64,000 nucleotides of DNA from Ignavibacteria bacterium UBA2333 (GTDB lineage: Bacteria; Bacteroidota; Ignavibacteria; Kapaibacteriales; Kapaibacteriaceae), in assembly GCA_002344895.1 (NCBI GenBank), contig DDUR01000076.1, forward strand, positions 124,001 to 188,000, in the 5' to 3' direction. Made by a program: the position numbers and the translations under genes. Position 1 is the stretch's first letter; each line of letters opens with the position of its first letter. Below the pieces are notes generated by a model. The model was given only the letters and a program-made list of their open reading frames with translations, made no database searches and was not told the origin of the DNA. This document shows, piece after piece, positions 50,690 to 59,509 of this stretch.

Positions 50690-52144
50690 TTACCACGAGC
50701 GGAAGATGTTGATAAGGAGCTGCGGGAAAAGACCAAAGAAGACCACTCCAACAACAGAAACGGCGAGCGTGAATCCGGCAAGTCCGGCCGGAGCTTCATG
50801 ACCGCTATCCTTTGCATCCTGAAAGTACATCTTGACGATAAGGCCAAGATAGAACCAGGCGCTGATAACACTCGACACAACACCAACAATAGCCAACCAC
50901 GTGAAACCGCGTTCAATGGCAGCGGCAAACAACATGTACTTCCCAAAGAATCCCGCAAATGGAGGGATACCCGCAAGACTGAACATGAAGACAGCCATAA
51001 GAGCTGCCAACACAGGATGCCGATGATGAAGGCCGGCATAGTCATCGATATTGAGGAATCCTCCATCACGTCGCTCGAGAATGCCAACTACAACGAAGGC
51101 ACCCATTTGCATGAAGAGATAGGAAGTTGCGTAAAAAACAATGGCGTGATGTCCGTTCATGCCATCCGTGCCAAGTGATGGTCCTGCCAATATGCCCATC
51201 AACATATAACCCGCATGGGCTACAGATGAGTATGCCAGCATTCGCTTGACGTTCGACTGGACGACGGCTGTGATGTTACCGAGCAACATGGTTGCCGCGG
51301 CAATGACGGCAATGACAATTTGTTGATTCTGTGCAATCTCCGATGTCCAACCAGCCGGAAGGAGCGCAACAAATACAGCTACAAAGGCACTAAACGCCGC
51401 AGCCTTACCTGCCGTGCTCATAAAGGCCGTGACAGCTGTCGGCGCACCTTCATACACGTCCGGAGCCCATTGATGGAATGGGAATGCTGCAATCTTAAAG
51501 CTCAAGCCAATGACGAGTAACGTCGTACCAACAACAAACAACGTTGGATACGTTAACTGTTGCGTCACTACTGTCCGGGCGATATCACCATATGCTAACG
51601 ACCCCGTACCGCCGTAGATTAATGACATGCCATAGACAAGAAACCCGGTGGCAAAACAGCCAAGCAGGAAGTATTTCAGAGCAGCTTCAACACTCTTTGT
51701 GCTGGTACGGAAAAATCCGGCCATGACGTAGAAGGAAATCGACATGAGCTCGATACCAACAAACAGGACGACGAGGTTCGACGCATGAGCCATGAGCATC
51801 ATACCTGCAACGGACGAGACAAGCATCGTATAGAACTCGTCTACCTCTGATTCCTCTTTTTGCAGATATGGTCGTGCTGCGAGTAAGGCCATGATGCCCG
51901 CTCCACAGAACAGGGCGTCGAAGTAATTCGCATAACCACCGAGGGTGATCATACCTCCAAACGACGCACCTTTATGTCCAGATAGGACAATGGCGGCCAG
52001 TCCGGTCAGACCCAGCGTGGCTACATAGTATCCAAACACCAGCCGCGTATTATCGCGAACAAAGGCCTGGATAACAATGCCGATGGCTCCGAGGGCGAGC
52101 CAGATGACGATGAGCGGAAGCGAGCCGATGTAGTCGATCTGCAT
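50690..52144 (-). CDS. nuoN: NADH-quinone oxidoreductase subunit N
   Basis: Membrane subunit of complex I, one of the three antiporter-like proton-pumping subunits. From the ATG at 52144 it has 484 residues with about 14 helices; hallmarks are GIELMSISFYVMAGF (helix with the conserved Glu), FKIAAFPFHQWAPDVYEGAPTAVTAFMSTAGKAAAF and NVKRMLAYSSVAHAGYMLMG. It follows nuoM by 28 bp. The other nuo genes are not in the window. Confidence 0.95.
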   Translation of the reverse strand: MQIDYIGSLPLIVIWLALGAIGIVIQAFVRDNTRLVFGYYVATLGLTGLAAIVLSGHKGASFGGMITLGGYANYFDALFCGAGIMALLAARPYLQKEESEVDEFYTMLVSSVAGMMLMAHASNLVVLFVGIELMSISFYVMAGFFRTSTKSVEAALKYFLLGCFATGFLVYGMSLIYGGTGSLAYGDIARTVVTQQLTYPTLFVVGTTLLVIGLSFKIAAFPFHQWAPDVYEGAPTAVTAFMSTAGKAAAFSAFVAVFVALLPAGWTSEIAQNQQIVIAVIAAATMLLGNITAVVQSNVKRMLAYSSVAHAGYMLMGILAGPSLGTDGMNGHHAIVFYATSYLFMQMGAFVVVGILERRDGGFLNIDDYAGLHHRHPVLAALMAVFMFSLAGIPPFAGFFGKYMLFAAAIERGFTWLAIVGVVSSVISAWFYLGLIVKMYFQDAKDSGHEAPAGLAGFTLAVSVVGVVFFGLFPQLLINIFRSW

Positions 52145-52172
52145 GCGTCGTGAATCCTGGATTCCGTGGTAA

Positions 52173-53732
52173 TCAGCGCCGAGCTTCGGCAGATGGAAGA
52201 GTAGCGGTTGTCGTTCGGCTGAACTTGATCTGTTCAACCTTGGAAACGACGGCGCGAACTGCGCTCTCGGAATACTTCATGAAGGGCTGTGCCGAAACGC
52301 CGATCCAAATGATCAACACGGCTAGTGGCACAAGCTGCCAGTATTCGCTTTTTGTAAGATCACGGAGATGATGATTCTCCGGATTGTCATTCGTGCCATA
52401 CATCACGCGTTGGAACATCCACAGCAAATAACATGCTGCGAAAATGACACCCGAGGCGGAGACTACGGCATAGGCCCATGAATTCAGGAATGGACTGCGG
52501 AAGGCACCAAGGAGGGTGAGATATTCACCCACAAAGCCATTCAGGCCCGGCAGACCGACACTGGCAAACATGGCGATGGCAAAGAGGACACTGAATCTCG
52601 GCATTGCTCGTGTGATGCCGCCGTAATCGGCGATTTCACGCGTGTGGCGACGTTCGTACAAAACGCCCACACAAAGAAAGAGCATTCCAGTGCTGAGACC
52701 GTGATTCACCATCTGAATAACAGCCCCTTGTACCCCTTCAACTGTCAACGAAAAAATGCCAAGGACAACAAAGCCCAAGTGACTGACCGATGAATAGGCA
52801 ACGAGCTTCTTAATGTCAGTCTGTACCATGGCCACAAGAGCGCCGTACACAATTCCGATAACGGCGAGTATACAGATTGGGCCAGCCAGGGCAGCAGACG
52901 ATTGCGGGAAGAGTTCAAGGTTAAAACGGATCAGACCGTATGTCCCCATCTTTAACAGCACACCCGCAAGAATAACAGATCCTGCTGTGGGTGCTTGTAC
53001 GTGCGCATCAGGCAACCACGTATGGAGTGGGAATACAGGCACCTTGATCATAAACGACAAGGCAAAGGCTAAAAAGAGCCAGAGCTGCAGGTCTGCGTCA
53101 ATATTTGGACCGATGAGCCGAAGCTTCGCCAGATCTGTTGTAAATCCAATACCGAGGTCTGCTCCACCGGCCTGGAATCCAAGCCAGATGATGGCCACAA
53201 GCATCAGGAGCGAGCCAAACAACGTGTACAGGAAGAACTTTACAGCTGCGTAGATTCTGTCCTTACCACCCCATATGCCGATGACGAAATACATCGGGAT
53301 GAGGATAAGCTCCCAAAACACATAGAACAGAAAGGTATCAAGAGCCATAAAGACTCCCGTCATACCAAACTGCAGAAGCAGGAGTAACGAATAGTACGCC
53401 TTCTCGTGCTTGTTCACGGAGCCGAACGATGTGAGTATCGCTATCGGCATGATGAACGTTGTCAGCAGGATTAGGAGAAGTGACGTACCGTCAATTCCCA
53501 AACGGAATCCTGCATCCAGGGCGGGTATCCATGACACGTCGATGCCATACTGCATCGCCGCCGTCGATGTATCAAACCCCGGAAGGAGAAGAAGCGATCC
53601 ACCAAATGTCAAGACGGCAATGATTAAAGCCGTCAGACGAATGGCCTTCGTTTGATCGCGGTTTATGAAGAGAATGGCTATCGACCCGGCTAGCGGGGCA
53701 AATAGGGTCGCCAGCATTGCCGACACGCCCAT
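52173..53732 (-). CDS. nuoM: NADH-quinone oxidoreductase subunit M
   Basis: Membrane subunit of complex I, antiporter-like. The 519-residue protein from the ATG at 53732 has about 14 helices, the FYVFWELILIPMYFVIG helix with the conserved Glu, FPLHTWLPDAHVQAPTAGSVILAG and DIKKLVAYSSVSHLGFVVLG. NuoM normally lies between nuoL and nuoN; nuoL is absent, and upstream there is a divergent kinase gene. A dispersed GGGGC element encodes EGVQGA within the conserved segment before VNHGLSTG. Confidence 0.94.
   Translation of the reverse strand: MGVSAMLATLFAPLAGSIAILFINRDQTKAIRLTALIIAVLTFGGSLLLLPGFDTSTAAMQYGIDVSWIPALDAGFRLGIDGTSLLLILLTTFIMPIAILTSFGSVNKHEKAYYSLLLLLQFGMTGVFMALDTFLFYVFWELILIPMYFVIGIWGGKDRIYAAVKFFLYTLFGSLLMLVAIIWLGFQAGGADLGIGFTTDLAKLRLIGPNIDADLQLWLFLAFALSFMIKVPVFPLHTWLPDAHVQAPTAGSVILAGVLLKMGTYGLIRFNLELFPQSSAALAGPICILAVIGIVYGALVAMVQTDIKKLVAYSSVSHLGFVVLGIFSLTVEGVQGAVIQMVNHGLSTGMLFLCVGVLYERRHTREIADYGGITRAMPRFSVLFAIAMFASVGLPGLNGFVGEYLTLLGAFRSPFLNSWAYAVVSASGVIFAACYLLWMFQRVMYGTNDNPENHHLRDLTKSEYWQLVPLAVLIIWIGVSAQPFMKYSESAVRAVVSKVEQIKFSRTTTATLPSAEARR
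52723..52738 (-). repeat. dispersed GGGGC element (AAGGGGTACAAGGGGC)
   Basis: Copy in nuoM, identical to 33227-33242. Confidence 0.7.
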
Positions 53733-53833
53733 ACGCGCTTGTCCCGTTCTACGTTGGTGGATCCGAAAGAATCGGCGCAATATACCAAAACGACCGTCAC
53801 TTGTCGGGGTGATCTGCGGACTGTGTTGAACCG

Positions 53834-53841
53834 TATTTTTG
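53834..53841 (+). promoter_or_regulatory. -7-like box TATTTTTG for the kinase gene
   Basis: Exact TAnnTTTG, about 107 nt before the ATG at 53949. The divergent nuoM unit has the variant TATATTGC upstream instead. Confidence 0.45.
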
Positions 53842-53875
53842 TCGCACGGGGAAACAAAGGGTTCACATTAACTTG

Positions 53876-53909
53876 CGTGAGTGGGTAACCACAAGGGTAA
53901 TCACTCACG
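53876..53909. promoter_or_regulatory. 8-bp inverted repeat, operator-like
   Basis: CGTGAGTG (53876-53883) and CACTCACG (53902-53909) are exact inverted copies with an 18-bp spacer, in the kinase/nuoM intergenic gap and downstream of the kinase -7 box. A third partial copy, CGTGAGGG, follows at about 53920. Could bind a dimeric regulator or form a hairpin in the leader of the kinase mRNA. Confidence 0.5.
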
Positions 53910-53948
53910 TACAAACGAGCGTGAGGGGTTTTGCTCTCATGTGAAGGT

Positions 53949-55985
53949 ATGCCGTCGATGGATCGACAGGATGTTCTGGCGCGATTGCGCAATGATCTGA
54001 TTTTTGCTCCTGATCCGATGCGCACGCAGTCGGCGCTGGAAGAGGCAACGTCAATCGCACGTTCCTGGACGGAGCCCCTGCCTCTGGCACAGGTTTTTCA
54101 GATTCTCTCCACGTATCACGTTAACCAGGCACACTTCGGTGAAGCTGAAATGCTCATCTCCGAAGGTGAACGTCGTGTGGGGAATCATCTGGCTGCTCGA
54201 CTTACCCTCGCTCATGCAAAGGGTACTGTTCTGTATCGACAAGGTCGCTACACAGAAGCAGCAGCTGTGCTGGAACGTGCACGAGACATTTTACCCGAAG
54301 GTGAACTGCGGAACATAGCGGCGCGAATCTGGACGTCATTAGCCGGTGTTTATGACTCTCTAGGTGAAACGGAAAAGGCCGACGATACATACCGATTTGC
54401 CATCGAACTTCGTGAGCTCGAAGGTGATGCAAATGGTCTTGCTGTTGTGTATTACAATTACGCAGAGCTGTTAACCCGACGTGAAGATGTAGATCTCGCA
54501 TTGCAGTACTACGTGCGTGCCTACGAGCTTGAGTCAAAGGCAGGTTCTCGAAATAGTCTTGCGCAAACAGCAAGTCAAATGTCTCTTCTCTACGCACAAC
54601 TCGGTGACGCCGAAAAATCTCTCGCCTATCTCGATGAAGCGGTGACGTCAGCTCGTGCTTCGGCCGTTCCGATGACCATCGCCTATTGTCTGGCAAATGC
54701 TGCAAATGTTTACGAACGGCTTGGTGATGACGTGTCTCGTAAGGCCGCACTCGTTGAAGCTGTGCGGTATTGTGAAGACTTTCCGTTTCCGAGTATTTCC
54801 ATGCCAGCCATTGGCAACCTCGGTGCTGCCTATCTGAATGATGGTGACTACGCTGCCGCCGAGCCCCTTCTGCGCCGCGCACTTGCCATGAGCCAGGAAC
54901 ATGGATATCGATATGCCGAAGGCCATTGGCTTCTGGCACTCGGTACACTTGCAAATCGTACCGACAAGTTTACAGACGCCATCCCATTACTCGAACGTGC
55001 TGTTGAGATTCTCACCGAAACACATTCAACTGAACATGTCCTTGAAACGATTCTCGAACTCGCCAATGCTCATGCAGGTGCAGGTTCACTGAGTGAGGCG
55101 TATTCGCGGATTTCAGAGTGGGCACGCAAAACGCTTGAGGAACATAAGTCTGACCTCAAGCGGCGGTTAACGGACGCACAACGTCGACTTGAGCAGGAAC
55201 GTCGACGGAAGGACTCTGAGATCGACCGACTCAAGAATATCGAACTCTCAGAAGCGAACACACTCTTACAACAGGCAAATGAAGAACTCGCCGACCTTGC
55301 GGATGAAAAGGACGAGTTTCTAGCTGTAGCTGCACATGATTTACGTAATCCTCTGGGCGACATTCGTGCGACGTTGCAGACAATTGTTTCATCGCAAGAT
55401 GTTCTTACGAAGGAAGAGATCATTGAACTATGTGCCGACCTTGTAGACTCTGTTGGAAGAATGCAGAATACAATTCACTCCTTCCTCGAAATCAATCGGT
55501 CAGAACGACGGCAACATGCATCGATGGAACGCGAGACGGTCGACCTAACGATTCTCGCTCATCGTGTTGCTGAACGCCAGAAACTGCGTGCAGAGAACAA
55601 GGACATTACGCTGTCAATCGATAGCGAACAACCACTTTGGGCACAGGGTGATGCATCCATCATCGATGCTATCCTGGACAATCTTGTCACAAATGCCATC
55701 AAGTATTCGCCACGCGCAACGACAGTACTTATCAGGACGGAAGTGCGCGATGGGCATCCTACAATTTGTGTTATGGACGAAGGTCCTGGCATCCCTGAGT
55801 CTGAGCGCAGTTCCTTGTTCAAAAAGTATGCTCGCCTGAGTCCGCGGCCCACAGCCGGAGAAGACTCTCTGGGTCTCGGCCTCTACCTTGCATCCCGTAT
55901 GGCAAACCGTATCGGTGGCCGTATCTCCTACTGCGATGCAGAACGAGGTGGAGCCTGCTTCAGACTCCACCTCGTTCAAACATAG
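53949..55985 (+). CDS. cytoplasmic TPR-domain sensor histidine kinase
   Basis: Two-component kinase of 678 residues from the ATG at 53949 (AAGG just upstream; the ATG at 53958 is an alternative). There is no signal peptide or membrane helix. Residues about 25-400 are tetratricopeptide repeats (ALQYYVRAYELESKAG, EKSLAYLDEAVTSA, NLGAAYLNDGDYAAAEPLLRRAL), then a coiled coil (about 405-455), the HisKA dimerisation helix with the phospho-His in AAHDLRNPLGD, and the ATPase with N box LDNLVTNAIKYSP, G1 DEGPGIP and G2 GLGLGLYLASRMA. No response regulator gene is adjacent, so the partner is unknown. Confidence 0.9.
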   Translation: MPSMDRQDVLARLRNDLIFAPDPMRTQSALEEATSIARSWTEPLPLAQVFQILSTYHVNQAHFGEAEMLISEGERRVGNHLAARLTLAHAKGTVLYRQGRYTEAAAVLERARDILPEGELRNIAARIWTSLAGVYDSLGETEKADDTYRFAIELRELEGDANGLAVVYYNYAELLTRREDVDLALQYYVRAYELESKAGSRNSLAQTASQMSLLYAQLGDAEKSLAYLDEAVTSARASAVPMTIAYCLANAANVYERLGDDVSRKAALVEAVRYCEDFPFPSISMPAIGNLGAAYLNDGDYAAAEPLLRRALAMSQEHGYRYAEGHWLLALGTLANRTDKFTDAIPLLERAVEILTETHSTEHVLETILELANAHAGAGSLSEAYSRISEWARKTLEEHKSDLKRRLTDAQRRLEQERRRKDSEIDRLKNIELSEANTLLQQANEELADLADEKDEFLAVAAHDLRNPLGDIRATLQTIVSSQDVLTKEEIIELCADLVDSVGRMQNTIHSFLEINRSERRQHASMERETVDLTILAHRVAERQKLRAENKDITLSIDSEQPLWAQGDASIIDAILDNLVTNAIKYSPRATTVLIRTEVRDGHPTICVMDEGPGIPESERSSLFKKYARLSPRPTAGEDSLGLGLYLASRMANRIGGRISYCDAERGGACFRLHLVQT

Positions 55986-56008
55986 ATGCAAGTTATTAAC
56001 AGATCTGC

Positions 56009-57319
56009 TTAGCTCTTACGGCTAATCAACTGCCAGTACGTGCCGTCCCAAACGAAGAAGTAGGCCATCCCTGGACCAACAGAGTTCAACGAAGCCGACA
56101 CGCCCGCAATGTTTGTTGGGCTGTTAGTCTTAAAGGAAATGTCCTTCGTTGACGCCTCAACATTGTGAATAACGCAGATCTGGCCGATCACAATTCCGTC
56201 TTCGAGTAACACTTGATAGTTCGAAGAAGTATTTGTGATCTTGATGTACGATGATGTCGATACTGGCAGTACCGTATTGGCGGCTACCGTTGTGACATTC
56301 GACAAGCCAGCAAGTGTCTGGACGTTCAGTGGCGAGAGAGAGAAAATTCTCCAGCGCGACTCGTTGGCACTGTAGATCAGTCCTACCATAGCGCCGTTGT
56401 TCACAACAATGTCACCACCATTTGACGTACGAATTCGATTGGCTGCAGATGAGCCGGTGTTCTCGTTCTTGATCGTTAGAACGTGACCTGAGGCATTGTA
56501 AAGATCTATGCGTTTACCATCAAAACCGCCAACGAGACCTGTCAGACTCCATGAAGCTGACATCGACGTACCAATTCGAACGTACGAGGCAGCATTTGTT
56601 GATCCGAAGTCGACGTTGTTGTTAAACGTGTTGCCAGACGACAACGAACCCGTGAAGTTAAGTTCACGCACCGCCCACGTGCCGTTAACGTCGAGCGATG
56701 TGTTCGGTGATGATGTTCCGATACCCACGTTTCCGCCGGTAAACGTAGCAGAATAATTAACACTGCCACCAGCAACGTTTACCGAAACACCACGGTTGGT
56801 ATCAAGAATCGCACCAGTAGAAACAACATTGAGTGCAACCTTATTTGCTCCCGTTGTTGTTGCCGTTGAAAGATTCTCAACCGTGAGTCCTGTGCTCAAC
56901 GTTGTCTGCACACCACTCTTGGTAAGTGATAATGCTGGACCAGCGATGGCCGATGTTAACGTCAGCCTGGCATTGGTGTTGTCCCACGTTAACGACGGTG
57001 ATCCCGTCATCTCCGACGCAGAGGTGAAGTATCCCACCTGTCCTGCTGATCCGTTTAACTGAGCCATGTTCGACCACGAGAAGTTCGTGGAAGAGTTGAC
57101 CGTCAACGCCTTTATCTCCGTGGGAGAGCCAAAAACCGGAATTGACGCTGGCCACGTTAACGTGTACGATGACGTCATCGTTGTTGCCGGACGTAACATG
57201 ACGCCATGTCCGGTTGCCTGATCTTCGAGACGAACTTGATAGAAGGTCTCGGATGACTCTTGTGCACGCAGCGACGCAGATGCCGCGAGGACAAGAAAGA
57301 GGGTGATTAGTGTTTTCAT
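56009..57319 (-). CDS. exported fibre-like protein resembling phage tail fibre
   Basis: Exported 436-residue protein with signal peptide (LITLFLVLAASASLRAQ). Its Asn/Thr/Ser/Gly-rich body contains NVGIGTSSPNTSLDVNGTWAVR, a motif common in tail-fibre-type and Bacteroidota surface proteins, and ends FVWDGTYWQLISRKS, typical of a fibre tip. It has no sorting domain and no phage neighbours, so a surface filament or adhesin role is more likely than a prophage remnant. It is convergent with the kinase gene. Confidence 0.7.
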   Translation of the reverse strand: MKTLITLFLVLAASASLRAQESSETFYQVRLEDQATGHGVMLRPATTMTSSYTLTWPASIPVFGSPTEIKALTVNSSTNFSWSNMAQLNGSAGQVGYFTSASEMTGSPSLTWDNTNARLTLTSAIAGPALSLTKSGVQTTLSTGLTVENLSTATTTGANKVALNVVSTGAILDTNRGVSVNVAGGSVNYSATFTGGNVGIGTSSPNTSLDVNGTWAVRELNFTGSLSSGNTFNNNVDFGSTNAASYVRIGTSMSASWSLTGLVGGFDGKRIDLYNASGHVLTIKNENTGSSAANRIRTSNGGDIVVNNGAMVGLIYSANESRWRIFSLSPLNVQTLAGLSNVTTVAANTVLPVSTSSYIKITNTSSNYQVLLEDGIVIGQICVIHNVEASTKDISFKTNSPTNIAGVSASLNSVGPGMAYFFVWDGTYWQLISRKS

Positions 57320-57362
57320 GGCAACTCCTGCCGTTGTGGATCGGTGAAACTACGTAAAACTC

Positions 57363-58214
57363 CTACATCCCCGACCGCCACTGAATTCCGGCGCGGAGAT
57401 GGAGTCCGTTAAAGGACGTGGGTGTGGACACGACGGCCGTTCCGGCCGACAGCGAGAGATAGGGTGCAAGGATCTGGCCTGTGTACCCAAAAAGACCAAC
57501 AAGAAAGTCATGTCCAATCGAAATCTGGCCGCCAAACCGCATAGAGAGTGGCACGTCTGTCCGAAACTTGATACTCGTCTGTTGTTCGCCAGGTCGTCCC
57601 TCCGGCAGCTCTCCATTTGAGACTTCGTGTTGCCAGAGATACGAGTCAGTCTTTGTTAACGGTAACTCAAGCAGACCACCTACGGAGACAAAGCCGCCAG
57701 CTTCGGTGATCTGATATCTGACCGACGGCATAACTACGAGGTAGATGGCCGTTGCATTGGATTCAAAGATGGCGTTGTACGAAGCGTTTCCGTCACCGAC
57801 AGGTGAGGATGACTCACTCTGGAAGGTGCGCCATTCGCCCCCTATCGTTAACGAATAGCCCAATGGATCCTGATACGGTCGGTACTCCAACATTGCGCCG
57901 AGTCCAATGCCATAACCCACTCCACCTTGTGTTGTTGCATTAATACCTGGCTCACCTTCGAGCTCACCACCAACATATGTTGTGGTGAGTGTGCCAAAAC
58001 CAGTGGAATACATTCCGTAGGCGTTAAAGCCTAACCACCATTCCTCCTTCAGAGCAAGAGAATCGTGATCTGGGAAGTCGTCAACATTTCCGGATTGGAC
58101 TGTCTGGCTGTGCGCCGTATAACCGAATACGAACAACGCCACAACAACCGTTACGCACCGGCGTAACAGCGTCGATGTCCTTGGTAAGGGGCATATGGGG
58201 CTCGTTCGCGTCAC
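57363..58214 (-). CDS. exported outer-membrane beta-barrel protein
   Basis: Exported 283-residue protein, last gene of the surface operon. The signal peptide (TVVVALFVFGYTAHSQ) follows a basic start; the body alternates beta strands with Gly-rich turns (GVGYGIGLGAMLEYRPY, LRAGIQWRSGM) as expected of an OmpA- or porin-like barrel. Start is shared with the stop of the preceding gene (4-bp overlap). A dispersed GGGGC element encodes the residues just after the first Met (SPICPLP). Confidence 0.62.
   Translation of the reverse strand: MTRTSPICPLPRTSTLLRRCVTVVVALFVFGYTAHSQTVQSGNVDDFPDHDSLALKEEWWLGFNAYGMYSTGFGTLTTTYVGGELEGEPGINATTQGGVGYGIGLGAMLEYRPYQDPLGYSLTIGGEWRTFQSESSSPVGDGNASYNAIFESNATAIYLVVMPSVRYQITEAGGFVSVGGLLELPLTKTDSYLWQHEVSNGELPEGRPGEQQTSIKFRTDVPLSMRFGGQISIGHDFLVGLFGYTGQILAPYLSLSAGTAVVSTPTSFNGLHLRAGIQWRSGM
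58186..58201 (+). repeat. dispersed GGGGC element (AAGGGGCATATGGGGC)
   Basis: Canonical copy at the N-terminus of the barrel gene, similar to the placement in the decarboxylase-like gene at 37034. Confidence 0.6.
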
Positions 58215-59509
58215 TTGATCAACTGTGCCTTGATGATAACGCGAGACATGTCTTCAACGGTTTTATCGTTAATCGGTTTGGCAACAAGGACCATGTTATA
58301 GAGTCCTTGTGACGCCATTGCCGGAGTACTAAAATTCGCAAGGTATCCTGCTCCAAGCGGATACTCTTTGTCGATGATTGGTGCACCATTCTCGTCGGTC
58401 ATATATCCGATGAGTCTGCCGCCAAGATCGTAGACCATACCGGTGATGGAGATACGGTCATCGGCATTAAATCGAATTTGTGTTTTGTCAGAAAAAGGGT
58501 TTTCAAGAATAACAGCATTCGAGATGATGGCATTGGGAATACGAACGAAGATGGTATCATGGATTGTGATCTCACCTGTTCGTTGTTTTACACTCATGAG
58601 TCGGTAAGCATACTCCATTCGGCGATATTGTACGTCATCAAGGAGGCCAACGTAGGACCTTGCCCCAATACAGGTCGCACAGGCAACAAGGGCCGGATTG
58701 TTGACATAGGTAAGATTGGGACGTCCCTCAAAAACGAGATCGGGTTCACTACGACGTACAAGTGCACGCTCAATAATGTATCCCGCAGTTCCGAGCTCAC
58801 ATTCCGCAGTAAAGTCAAGAGCAACGGTAAGATCTCCGACGTACACGCCGTTAAACGAAAGGACTTGGAGTGAATCACACGGTGATTCGGCATACGTATA
58901 CGTATAGGTTGTGCCCATCTCCACATTATCATGTGTGGCATACCATACGTTTCGTTCTGTGCCAGTTCCCGTCACCGAATCATGATCCATCTTAAACGCA
59001 TTAGCCTGGAATCGTGGCGACAAGGCACTGACGGCGATTTGTTTTGGCATATCCGAGCCATCATTTGTTCGCAGCTGGAATTGGCCAAGGAGATAGGCTT
59101 GGTTAGATGTAAGTGCTCGCCATGCATTCCCCACACTATCAGGACCATGGATCACAACAGTTATCCGACCATCAACAATCTGGGCCTGAATGTAATAGTC
59201 ATTCATCGCAGCAGGATTATATGGTCCGAGTGTCAGAACCGATGAACCTGCGACATACGTGAGAATGTGTTTTGTTGGGTCAAGGAGGACCAACGTGTCT
59301 TGATCACTATCGCGAGCTTCGAGTCGGAACGATCCGTTTGCCCACTTGTCCCAACGCTCAGATTCACGCGTAATCTTGATTTCAAACTGGGCAAAGTCCG
59401 GACGTGGATCGAAGATGTTATTGATCTCAATCGTGCAGTCATCCTGAGCACGTACAACGGACGCGCTCAGCAAGAGAACTACAACCACGATGGTTTTATG
59501 GAACCACAC
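58211..59509 (-). CDS. secreted T9SS protein of the surface operon
   Basis: Exported protein of about 432 residues. The true start must lie near the stop of the upstream gene (59496-59498); I use the GTG at 59509, giving VWFHKTIVVVVLLLSASVVRAQ as signal peptide. Frame upstream of it is a shadow of the dockerin-like gene. The mature part is beta-rich (FEIKITRESERWDKW, LVLLDPTKHILTYVAG). The last about 90 residues (VILENPFSDKTQIRFNADDR, MVYDLGGRLIGYM, GLYNMVLVA) match a T9SS sorting domain. Function unknown. Confidence 0.72.
   Translation of the reverse strand: MWFHKTIVVVVLLLSASVVRAQDDCTIEINNIFDPRPDFAQFEIKITRESERWDKWANGSFRLEARDSDQDTLVLLDPTKHILTYVAGSSVLTLGPYNPAAMNDYYIQAQIVDGRITVVIHGPDSVGNAWRALTSNQAYLLGQFQLRTNDGSDMPKQIAVSALSPRFQANAFKMDHDSVTGTGTERNVWYATHDNVEMGTTYTYTYAESPCDSLQVLSFNGVYVGDLTVALDFTAECELGTAGYIIERALVRRSEPDLVFEGRPNLTYVNNPALVACATCIGARSYVGLLDDVQYRRMEYAYRLMSVKQRTGEITIHDTIFVRIPNAIISNAVILENPFSDKTQIRFNADDRISITGMVYDLGGRLIGYMTDENGAPIIDKEYPLGAGYLANFSTPAMASQGLYNMVLVAKPINDKTVEDMSRVIIKAQLIK

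Noticed and set aside
48364..51087. Long N-terminal extension (137 residues) of the T9SS cohesin-like gene
   Set aside because: It lies over nuoN on the same strand and has no family similarity; a clean signal peptide begins at the ATG at 50676.
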